Positions 34,046 through 44,110 of a stretch of 64,000 nucleotides of DNA are shown here, piece after piece. The notes beneath the pieces are model-generated. The model was not told the origin of the DNA. It saw nothing but the letters and a program-made list of their open reading frames with translations, and ran no database searches. The stretch is from Mytilus galloprovincialis (lineage: Eukaryota; Mollusca; Bivalvia; Mytilida; Mytilidae), in the NCBI RefSeq assembly GCF_965363235.1, contig NC_134841.1, positions 36,485,440-36,549,439 of the forward strand. The letters are read 5' to 3'. Made by a program: the position numbers and the translations under genes. The number at the start of each line of letters is the position of its first letter. Position 1 is the stretch's first letter.

Positions 34046-35109
34046 TTTGGAATTTCCGTGACCTAAATGGTTCGCGAAAATTAATATTTTTATATATAGT
34101 ATAGTAAATATTCAACCAATATTTTAAAAAATTCTAAACTTTCTCATATTATACATAGGAAAATGGCCCAATTCTCGATATAAAAAAAGCAATTTGGCAC
34201 AGATTTGCCAACTTTTAAAATACATCGACAGAAACGATAGCGAATAATCTCAAAATCTTTACCTCGATTGAAACCCCATATTTCCGAAGCATAATTAAGA
34301 ACAGACGCCACCATACTGTCAAATAGATCAAGTTGTTTCTGCTTTGAAATCTTTCACCGAGCCACGTTTTAACAATGACGATAAAGCTCGTGAACCCTGT
34401 TGGGACACACGTATATGGGTCTGTGAGAATTTTCCATTAAAATAAAACATCATTCCAAGATATATACAGGAAGTTACTATTTGTAGCTCTTAATTATAAG
34501 TAGAAGTTATTGTCGTAGAAGAATCTGGCACTTACTGGTTGCCATCCATTTCTAAATACTATAACTTGTTTTTTTTCAGTATTAACTTCAATGTTCCACT
34601 TAGGACAGTATTTCAATAATTTATCTAAAAGTTCTTGCAATAATTCTAGTGATTTTCCAAACAACTCAGTCACGCCTGGTAAACCATCTAATCTCAACCA
34701 AATGGTTGAGACGGAAAAAGTATTCTGGCACTTCCTGTTGAGCTTTTCTGGTTCAAAATATTCAAAATAAACACAGGGTAGGTCGAATTTTCGTCGATTT
34801 ACTGAAAATCAATGACTTTTTTGTAAAATCGGAGAATGTCATGCCATAGATAAATAATAATTGTAACTAATATGTCTCTTCTTGGTTTAAAATATTATAA
34901 ATTGAAGTCACAATCACTTTTAATAATAATGTTTACATTATTTAAATCCGATAGAACTGCTATGATATTAATGACTTAGCAAGAAAATATGTCAATTATT
35001 TGTGTTTTTTTAGGTTTTACGATAACCACGTCTGTAAATTGCACAAATATTTGTTTGTCAAGCCTACTCTGAGCAGAAAAATAAAAAAATATAAATGGTT
35101 GAGATATAA

Positions 35110-35335
35110 GGGACGACATCAAAAGTTCAATGTAGGATAAAAAACTTAATTCACATAGTTTTTTCACTGACACCCCCACCCCCCTCTTAACTTAATTTGG
35201 GAAAAATTGATTTACCAATAGGGATATATGTAAAAATCGATTTTAGATATACAAAACTTGTAGAATTTTAACCCCCCACCCCCAAACTATTTGATTTAAG
35301 TTTTTTATCCTACATTGATCTTTTGATGTCGTCCC
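35110..35335. mobile_element. GGGACGACATC-family MITE, copy 2, TAA duplication
   Basis: The ends are the same as at 29,244-29,471. TAA flanks lie at 35,107-35,109 and 35,336-35,338. It is nested inside the 3.9-kb TIR element and is therefore younger than it. Confidence 0.88.
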
Positions 35336-35929
35336 TAAAGGTATTGGTTGAGTCTTTCTGTCACAATGTTGAGACTTTCTGGTTGCGCTGTACTATTCGA
35401 GTTTACCTTTTTTGTACGGTTAACCTGATTCATGTTTTCTGTCTGTGGTAGCATAAAATCTAAATACAGATACAATTTTAAGCATTGCCGATAGAAAAAT
35501 GCATGCCTTACAAATATAAATAAGATTATTTTACAATGGTTATTTATTAATATGATTTGGATGAATTCGATTCCTAACAGACACTATTTAATGCCGAAAA
35601 TGCGTACATTTATAAAGAAATAAAATAGTTAAAAACTAAACAATCGAACATGACCCCTTTTCTAGGTTTATTTTTTCGTACACATTATTTCAGGTTGTGA
35701 TAATTTAAATGTGAGTAAAAGATGTAGTTTGTGTCATTATAATACTTATCACAAAAAAAATATGATTCGATTTTAAAATTGCTTTGTAAGTATTATAAGT
35801 GACGTCCAACTTAGTGTAATCACAGGTGTTGTATTGAAATAATTAAAACTTAGATGTTTTTTCACAACTGCATTCAGGGCACATCCTTAATATTTGGTAG
35901 TATTCAGCAACATTTATATCATAACCCGG

Positions 35930-36100
35930 GCCCCGTCACACTAGGCCGTGATCGCACTACGATCTCTACAAAAATAATGCTATTGACGATCGTAGTGCAG
36001 TATGGTCGTGTTACGGTCTTGCTAAGGTCTTGGTGATCGTGTTGAGAGTAGCAAACTTTAAACATGTTCAAAACAATCGTGATGCGTTCGTGGCGAAATC
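35930..36100. repeat. Mytilus GATCGTAGTGC-type repeat
   Basis: TAGGCCGTGATCGCACTACG, TTGACGATCGTAGTGCAGTA and GTTACGGTCTTGCTAAGGTC form a series of related GATCGT phrases, partly inverted around about 35,965. Confidence 0.5.
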
Positions 36101-36109
36101 AGGTCGCAG

Positions 36110-36305
36110 TTCTGTTCTAGTCATATATTTTTTTAGCCGTGGAACTGTCAGGATCAGTTCCAGGTTGAACTGTGTAAATCAGTTCTAGTTAGAACTTACC
36201 AATGACCAAATCAGTTCTTGGTTAGAACTGTTCTAGCTAGAACTGTCTTAAAAGTGTCAGGAGATAGTTCCACATTTGTCCGCAAGAACAGTTCTCCTTC
36301 AGATT
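36110..36305. repeat. AGTTCTAG-rich inverted repeat cluster
   Basis: CAGTTCTAGTTAGAACTT, CAGTTCTTGGTTAGAACTG and GTTCTAGCTAGAACTG are short palindromes. GTGGAACTGTCAGG (about 36,139) faces GTCAGGAGATAGTTCCAC (about 36,257), suggesting a small foldback element. Confidence 0.5.
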
Positions 36306-36894
36306 ATGACAGTTAGAGGTAATCTCCATTGTATGTACATCTCCTTTGCAATTATCTATTTTAAATGATTATAACTTTTGATGAAATAAATGAATTTAAT
36401 GATTATCCATTTCTGAATCAATGATTAATTCAGTTTTCTTTTTAAATATTTTAAAACTGGATTCGACGTAGCTAAATTGTGGGAGATAGTTAGTTTGAAC
36501 TCTGGCCTGGTCAAATTAAATTCTAAAAAAAAAAATTTGTGTGTGTCTATGCTAAGCATGCGATATCTGCTAAAAACTGTGGTCACACCTTACCAGATAG
36601 CTCGAACGAACGCCGAAAGGATAAACAAAAGTTTTTCATTTACAAAATTTGCGTCCGTTAGGAGTCCGCGATGTAATGACCAAATAAAACGGACGTGTAA
36701 TATGCCGAAAAATGGGGTGGAAGAGGAATAAGAAAAAAAAAAATGTCAGAATAAAAAGCCTATAATTTTGCCTGATCATGATTAAGAAGTTGAGCCAAAA
36801 ATATTCATGATACTAAAGAAAACTAACATACCAATAATTGCTTTTTCTTACGCGATATGTTTTTAATTTGTATGTATCCGTTTTATTATCAATG

Positions 36895-37145
36895 TTCTTT
36901 CTGTGGTACGATTGCCAATGATACAACTCTCCACAAGAGACCAACATGACACATAAAGTAACAACTAGAGGTCGCCGTACGGCCTTCAAATATAAGCAAA
37001 GCCCATACTGCATAGACAGCTATAAAAGGCCCCGAAATGACAATGTAAAACAATTGTAACGAGAAAACTAACGGCCTTATTAATATATATAAAAAAAAAA
37101 TGAACGAAAAACAAATATGTTACACATAAATAAATAAATAAATTC
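36895..37145. repeat. Ubiquitous Mytilus repeat, partial copy (opposite orientation)
   Basis: CTGTGGTACGATTGCCAATG leads, followed by CGCCGTACGGCCTTCAAATA, AAAGGCCCCGAAATGACAAT and GAGAAAACTAACGGCC. Confidence 0.88.
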
Positions 37146-37559
37146 TAGCCCTGGAGATGTCAATTACAACATTATTGACGTTAAAGCTTCTGTGCAAAAC
37201 TGCATCTCAAACGCTAGACTTAATCTCCAGCGTTAGAACTTTAATACTAGTACTTCAAAAAACACAGCTATTTACTATTTAGACTCTATTACAACCAAAG
37301 GCCTCTTTAGAAGCTGCTGTGATAACTACAGACAAGATTAAAATGACTGTTGAAATGTCAAACAATATACGGCAAGTTTATGAATTTTGACAGTTGTATA
37401 TGTAATTGATACTAAGCTACACAAGGTCATGTTTTTCTCTAACTGTTTATTACGTCTTTAAACTAAATTCATTGGATGTTGGATGTGTACGGATTGATAG
37501 TTTAGTCTTAGATGCATGATTTTTTTATTAGTTGTTAGTGGCTTTGAACTAGCTGTCAG

Positions 37560-38095
37560 ATAACTGCGAGTACTCTCAGATCTGTTCCTAGTGTCTTTTT
37601 GTTGTCGGGATGATCAAGAACCCGGCCACGTCCAATTGTATTTTTGTCCATCTGATGAGTTAAACCTTTTTCAACTGATTTTTATAGTTCGTTCTTATGT
37701 TGTACTGTTATATATACCACTGTCCCAGGTAAGGGGGAGGGTTGGGATCCTGCTAACATGTTTAACCCCTCCACATTATTTATGTCTGTGCCTGTCCCAA
37801 GTCAGGAGCCTGTAATTCAGTGGTTGTCGTTTATTTATGTGTTACATATTGAATCATATTTGTTTTTCGTTAATTTTTTTAATTTTTTTTATATATAAAT
37901 AAGGCCTTTAGTTTTCTCGTTTAAATTGTTTTACATTGTCTTATCGGGGCCTTTTATAGCTGACTATGCGGTATGGGCTTTGTTCATGGTTGATGGCAGT
38001 ACGGTGACCTATAGTTGTTAATGTCTGTGTCATGTTGGTCTCTTGTGGACAGTTGTCCCATTGGCAGTCATACCACATCTTCTTTTTTATAGTTG
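37560..38095. repeat. Ubiquitous Mytilus repeat, near full-length
   Basis: It reads CTGCGAGTACTCTCAGATCT, TGTTGTCGGGATGATCAAGA, GGTAAGGGGGAGGGTTGGGA, CCTGTAATTCAGTGGTTGTC, CCTTTTATAGCTGACTATGC and ends CCATTGGCAGTCATACCACA. The plus-strand open frame at 37,591-37,815 is contained in it. Its terminus is the monomer amplified at 1,455-1,935. Confidence 0.9.
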
Positions 38096-38974
38096 AAAAT
38101 TTCATTCACCAGAAGATCTCAACATTGTTCCAGAATATCTCAACCGATACCAGAAAATCTCAACATGACATAATTTATAACATATTTAGCTTAATGAAAT
38201 TATATTAGTAAAGAAAAAGAAGAAACTGTAATTTTATGTTCATAATGTTTTAGAAAAATACTAATTTACTGATATATATGCTAGTTTATCAATGATATCA
38301 CTGTCATTTTGTCAATAGCTGACTGCGCTGGCCACATTTACCTGCTGGAGAAAAGTCATTACGATGTCATTTTAAATTATATTCATTTGTGTTATACACG
38401 AGATAAACCGTACTTCCAATATCTATGGCATGACATTCTCCGATTTGACAAAAAACGCATTGATTTTCAGTAAATTGACGAAAATTCGACCTACCCTGTG
38501 TTTATTTTGAATATTTTGAACCAGAAAAGCTCAACAGGAAGTGCCAGAATACTTTTTTCCGTCTCAACATTTGGTTGAGATTAGATGGTTTACCAGGCGT
38601 GTCAGTGTCATCCGCAAAAAGAATAAGATCTATAAGAATATTATTCACAGTAACGGCATCATTCCGCATATCAATATGAACGTCCTCAATCAAGTCAATG
38701 ATGAAGATTAAAAACAAAAGAAGCGACAAGGGTTCCCCTTGTTTTACCCCCATTAAATTATCGAACGATTCGGATAAAATACCACCTGATCTAACACGCA
38801 TTTTAACAGAAGAATAGATAGATTTCACAATAGTAACAAATTTGGAGCTAATTCCACTTTTAAGGAGTTTATACGTAAGTATTCTTCGGTCCAGCTTGTC
38901 AAACGCTTTACGGAAATCTACGAATAAACAGTACATATTTTGCTTTTGTTAAAGAGTATTAGTAATAATTCCAT

Positions 38975-40136
38975 GTAATGAAACGTCGCACGATACTGGT
39001 GTCACCTAACGTTACACACTCAAAGACGTAAGCCAAAATAAAAACGTTGGAATGCATGTTGTTTAGATGGCTTTTTACAATAAATTTTAAAGGATTGATT
39101 TTTTTTCCGAGCTAAGAAAGGATTAATTTTTTTTTTTAGATAAAAGATGTTAAGCTTTACTTTTATTAACAAATTAAAAATAAAAAAGTAACTTGAACTG
39201 AAACCATTTGTTTTATATACATTTTTATTATAAAGCCAATCGATCAATTTTTTATGGATAAACTATGCACTGCAAATGTACTCATCTTTGCAATACAGAA
39301 TGTCAAGGCGAAAGGACTACGGCATATCTAGCATGTCAGTTCTGCACAGATATATGCACGGGAATTAGCGGGAACAATTATTATTGCTATTTTTTTTTTA
39401 TCAATTTGTATTATAGCGGATCCGACTATTAAAGTCCGGAAAACACTTCAGTTCCGCGAGAAAATCTCTCCCAACCCCTCCTCTATGAATCGGTAGTGCT
39501 TCAACATAAAACATTAATTTTATAGTTTTCTTATTAAGCAACAAAATAAAATAGCCGTATTCCAAATCGTCTGTGAAAACTGCAATAATGACAATTAGAC
39601 GGAACGTTAGTAGTATATTTGATTAAATAACGTCAAAATCATATGTGGGGACATTATATCGGACATTTTAGTTTTATCTGATATCTCGTATATTAGATTT
39701 AATTTATGGGAATTAAATATCAAAATAGAGATAATTTTTTGTACTTTTTTTATCCATTATAATTTTTTATGTAGCGAGAGAAAAAAATCGACATTACGTC
39801 ATCGCCCAATTATGAATTGCTTGTTCTAGACAAACTTTTATATCGGTTGGTAAAAAAATTTATGTTTTTTACGGTATTCAGAATTTCACAAAACTAAAAG
39901 TGTAACGCGGGACAAGGAAATCATATTGCAAAATAAAGGTTTTATTGAGTTTTAATTAATGAAAATGGTCTGTTACATATACAAAATTGCAATAATCTGA
40001 AAGAAGAGTTTAAAAGCTTTAAAATGATATACAACACTTTATAATATCAATTTTTATGTTTAAAAATTAATAAGATGAATATGTCTTGTCCGTGATTTTA
40101 CCAAAGTAACACCAGTAGCGTGCGACGTTTCATTAC
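38975..40136. mobile_element. 1.16-kb TIR element inserted in the LINE
   Basis: Left GTAATGAAACGTCGCACGAT is mirrored by right GCGTGCGACGTTTCATTAC, and the match continues into ACTGGTGT-AC. The LINE reads DAIF on one side and GIITNTL...MYCLFVDFRKAFD on the other. A target duplication could not be fixed. No transposase frame seen. Confidence 0.75.
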
Positions 40137-41339
40137 AAATATTGCATCTATAGTAGATTGCCCGGGTCTGAAGCCAAATTGATTATTGATGACTTTTCTT
40201 TTTCCTCTGACCACGGCAATAAACGATTGGTTAAAATAGTAGTGAAAAGTTTGGATAAAACACTACTAGTAACTAAAACTATTGGTCTCTAGTTGTTTGG
40301 ATCTGATAAATCACCAGTTTTAGGAACCGATATGACTAAACATTCTGTCCAGTGATCAGGATATATCATCCAGATGAAAAAATAAAGTTAAACAAAATTT
40401 TCAAAATTGGTGCAAATAAGATCGGACAACAAGATAACATTTCGCTAATTATGCCATCATTTCCCGCACTCGTTCTTGACTTCAGCTTTAATTTCATCCT
40501 CAGATATTTCAATGTCTAGGTCATTTATATTCAAATTTTCAAAAGAAGAATTATTCATAAGGTTTAAACCTTCGTCACAAAAATCCGATGGGTTATCTCC
40601 AAGGATAGATTCAAAGTGTTTTAACCATAATGCATTGTCTATTTTGCAACCAGTGTTTTTTTAATTTTAACGAACCTCGGTCCAGAATTTCCTAGAGTCT
40701 GTTTTCGCCACGTTACTCAAAATTTCGACTTTTCACCGCTTGTAATTGAACTTTGCCGTTCGTTTCATCTTATTATAATTATTCCTTTCAGTTACATACA
40801 ATTGTCTATTTGTCTCTGTGGGGTGTTTAAAGAAGTTGCGAGCAGTCGGCATTTGCACACTTTACATCAAACCATTCATTATCCGGTCTATCTGTATTTG
40901 TTTTATCTCGTATAAGAATCGAACAACCAAAAACCTTAAAAGCATTGTTATACAAAATTTTTGAAGTACCACTAACTGCACTATTCATATCATCCGCGTT
41001 CGAAATATTGCTCACTAATGATGTTAAATTTTCTGTTTGTTGTTTTATACTTTCAACACAATCGTTTGTTCAACAAAATCGTTTGTTTTACTATCGTCCC
41101 ATTTTAAAATATTTTGAGTCTTAGGGTAGAAGTATTTTGGGCTTGAATCTGCTAAAACGAGTTAAAAAATAACGGTGCATGGTCGGAATGTTCGTTGAAT
41201 TCTAAAACATTAAAATCCGACAATAGTCTGTAATAGTCTGGTGATAGGAGAAGATAGTCATTTACACTTTCGATGTGCAAGATGTAAATTTCCCGTCCGG
41301 GCATTTGAACGCAAACAAGAATTGCCAGTAAGGAATAGT

Positions 41340-41368
41340 TAAATAAAAAAAAAAAAAAAAAAAAAAAA
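41340..41368. repeat. Poly(A) run
   Basis: About 27 consecutive A near the 5'-truncated end of the LINE remnant. It probably belongs to another retroposed piece, since the LINE's own 3' end is at the other side. Confidence 0.6.
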
Positions 41369-41484
41369 CAACGATGAGAAACCCGTGCAGAGACAGAAAA
41401 CCTACGTGATTAGAAATTGGGATATTGTTTTTGTTTGTATTTATATATAAAGTTATGCCGTTTTCCATCTTGAAAACAACAAAA

Positions 41485-41690
41485 TTGAGAGCGGAAATGG
41501 TGAATGTGTCAAAGAGACAACCATCCAATAAAGAGCAGAAAACAGCCAAGGTCACCAATGAGTCTTCAACACAAGGAGAAAATACCGGACCCGGAGTCGG
41601 GCTGTTGCTGGCCCTAAATTTGCAATTTTCAGACCTGTCAGTTACACAACACAAAGTTAAAGATCGGGTGCACAAACATAAATGAGCACG
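41485..41690. repeat. Dispersed bivalve repeat, second copy
   Basis: AATGGTGAATGTGTCAAAGA, AAGGTCACCAATGAGTCTTC and CGGGCTGTTGCTGGCCC match the family at 3,778-3,995. Open frames on both strands here are repeat by-products. Confidence 0.65.
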
Positions 41691-42019
41691 AAGACTGACT
41701 TTATCACCTACGATGTGAAAACAAAAATTATATGATGAAAAAAAATTGAGAACAAATTAGTTGTGCATCTTGCAGTACCTGAAAAAATACTCACAAAGAA
41801 AAGCGTTGCATACATTTCAGTGTGAAAAATCATTCTAATTAAATGAAAGTAAAAGACGCATTTTCCCTGGGGTTTGGAGTTCGGTGCAAACAAAGGGTGG
41901 TGTGGTGAAGGGTATTGGTATGGAGAATACACACAGTGAATTTTCAGTTCAAAAGAATGCATGAAGCTGTTAGCAAATTGATGATTTGGACGATCAGACA
42001 AATCAACACAACAAAATGC

Positions 42020-42745
42020 AATTACAAACGGTTAAGCATGTAGACAGACTTGTGAACATGTTGACGGACTGATGGACATGTAGACAGTCACACAGCTTGG
42101 TAAACAAATAGATCGACTGATAGCCGTGTCGACAGACTGTTGGAAATGAAAACACAGCTTGTTAGACATATAGATCGACTGACAGTTGTGTCGACAGACT
42201 GTTGGACATGAAGACACAGCTTGTTAGATATATAGACCGACTGATAGTCATGTAAACACAGCTCGGTAGACATATAGATCGACAGACAGTCGTATCGACG
42301 GACTGTTGAACATGAAGACGCAGGTTGTTAGATATACAGACCGATATAGCCATGTCGACAGACTGTTGGACATGTAGACACAGCTTGGTAGACATATAAA
42401 CCGACTGATAGTCATGTCGACGGACTGTTGGACATGTAGACACAGCTCGGTAGACATATAGATCGACTGACAGTCGTGTCGACAGACTATTGAACATGAA
42501 GACACAGCTTGTTAGATATATAGACCGATATAGCCATTTCGACAGACTGTTGGGCATGAAGACAGACTAGTGGACACATAGACAGACCGATGCAAATGTA
42601 GACGGACTAGTGAACAAAGACAGACTTGCGGAAACATATCCAGACTGTTGAGAATATAGACAGACTATTATAAAAGACTGGTGAAAATAAAGACAAACTT
42701 GTAGACACATAGACAGAATGATGAACATGTATAGACAAAAATGTG
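42020..42745. repeat. 62-bp minisatellite with about 20-bp sub-periodicity
   Basis: Units alternate GACTGTTGGACATGTAGACA, CAGCTTGGTAGACATATA and GATCGACTGATAGTCGTGTC. The 62-bp period is clear from about 42,080 to 42,560 and decays at both ends into single GACAGACT...GAACATGTA sub-units. Overlapping minus-strand open frames (42,032-42,557) are products of the repeat. Confidence 0.88.
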
Positions 42746-42774
42746 TTAAGGTAAATTGACACTGAAAAAAATTA

Positions 42775-44110
42775 TAGGGATGTCAAAATATCTGAAATTT
42801 AATACTTAGATACTCGGTCATGATACTCGAGTACTCGGATGAATCTTAAACGTCTATTGAAAAGTTGAGATTTTAGGTGGAATGCAGATAATGCAGTGTT
42901 TTTGTTATTACCTTTCATAAACATATTAAGACAAATTTATTACAAACATAGCTTGCTCTTATGTTTTTTTGTGTCAATTAAACAATGAATTATCGACCGC
43001 CGTTTCTACAATCAACCTATCATAATAGCAATTATTGTTTGTATACGTGTTCATGAACCCAGAGACATATATTACAATAATATGAATGAACAAAATTCCA
43101 ATAAAATTAAACATATTTGCATACAAAGTCCGACAAAAAAGACTACATTTTTATCATCTGCTACTGAGGAGTCGGTATTTTTTATATTACGACTTGTCCA
43201 TTAATTTGTCAACAACAGTATTGAACTTCAAATTATTTGTGCTTTTCCGTGTCGCTCAGTCTTACTTTTTTCTGTGTTTGTTTTACACAGAGTAATTAAA
43301 TTATACATCTCATACCAATCACGTTTATATAGAAGTCTTGATTAACGAACAAAGGTAAGTTTTACACTCGTGATGAGTTAATTATTAATCCATGAAAGTG
43401 TTGATCCGTGTATAACCACCGTTCAAATGCCTATAATCAGTTGCGTAGGGTTCACCGTTTCTTATTAAGAAATATGATCTGGTCAACAGTTTCAGACGAA
43501 AGACTGTTTGACTTTCTATTTTTTGTTTCAAGTAGTGCACATGAAAACATTCATTCGGAAGAAAAGAACGTTGATGGTACTTCTATAACAAATAGTAACC
43601 TAAGGAAAACATATTTATGCTGTTAAGGATGTTCTTAGGTGAGGTTTTGGAATAAATGTCAAATGTTCGGACTCCTCGGTGTTTTTCTTACGATACAATG
43701 TAAAATATTTTGCCCCATAACACCTATTTATCTTTTAACATAAAACTTAATATTTCATAAAATGTCATTTGACAAAATTTAAGCAGATTCTTGATTTTCT
43801 TTCTTTTGATTTGAGACCCAAATAATACCAATGCAAAACTAAGGTAAAAGTCCAAGTCAGCCTGTTCCCGCCATATTTTATAAATCAAATATCTCGAAAA
43901 GAAGCTCCATGACTTATCAAAATTTTTAGCTTAGTTTGATCCTTTTTAATTTCAATACTCTTCCAGCTTAAAGTATGAATTTTGAATTCTTGATTTATTT
44001 AATTTTACCTTAGATCACCTAAGTACACCCTTAATTGTTTTTTTTTAGTATAACGAAGTGGATATAATTTTCATCTGAACTAAAGTGAGTGGAAATGTGA
44101 AGAGAAATAT
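42775..44110. mobile_element. hAT-type element copy 3, older, right end missing at the micro-exon array
   Basis: It begins TAGGGATGTCAAAATATCTG and follows copies 1 and 2 with clear divergence and small deletions. It lacks the nested GGCAGCAACC MITE, the 29-bp palindrome and the TTGTCAGTTTATTTTCGA tail block, so it shows the ancestral state. It stops after GTGAAGAGAAATAT (44,097-44,110), about 80 bp before the expected end, where array-linked sequence begins. Confidence 0.85.

Larger units (their letters stand above)
34671..38601. mobile_element. 3.9-kb long-TIR DNA element inserted in the LINE, TCAGT duplication
   Basis: Left end CACGCCTGGTAAACCATCTA is inverted as TAGATGGTTTACCAGGCGTG at the right. 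The inverted match extends about 180 bp inward (34,671-34,853 versus 38,420-38,601), including GAAGTGCCAGAATAC and CATGACATTCTCCG. TCAGT flanks both sides (34,666-34,670 and 38,602-38,606). Removing one TCAGT restores the LINE frame just after FADDT. Subterminal ATGTTGAGA-type phrases recur near 35,355 and 38,155. No transposase frame is seen, so it looks non-autonomous. It hosts a MITE and two Mytilus repeats. Confidence 0.85.
34140..41280 (-). mobile_element. Non-LTR retrotransposon (LINE), endonuclease end through RT, interrupted twice
   Basis: Three minus-strand segments in order (40,137-41,280; 38,602-38,974; 34,140-34,670) form one LINE remnant. The first holds the end of an AP-type endonuclease (RLLSDFNVLEFNEHSDHAPL, with the SDH motif), a linker, and RT blocks YPDHWTECLVISVPKTGD, RPIVLVTSSVLSKLF and FRPGQSTIDAIF. 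The second holds CLFVDFRKAFD, MGVKQGEPLS and LILFADDT, the catalytic FADD box. The third holds ELLDKLLKYCPKWNIEVNTE, IYLGMMFYFNGKFSQTH and LFDSMVASVLNYASEIWGF. It is 5' truncated and carries stops. The same-frame order across gaps of 3.9 and 1.16 kb shows the gaps are later insertions. Confidence 0.9.

Noticed and set aside
42032-42557. Overlapping minus-strand frames rich in SVDLYVY and CLHVQQSVD
   Set aside because: They are products of the 62-bp minisatellite.
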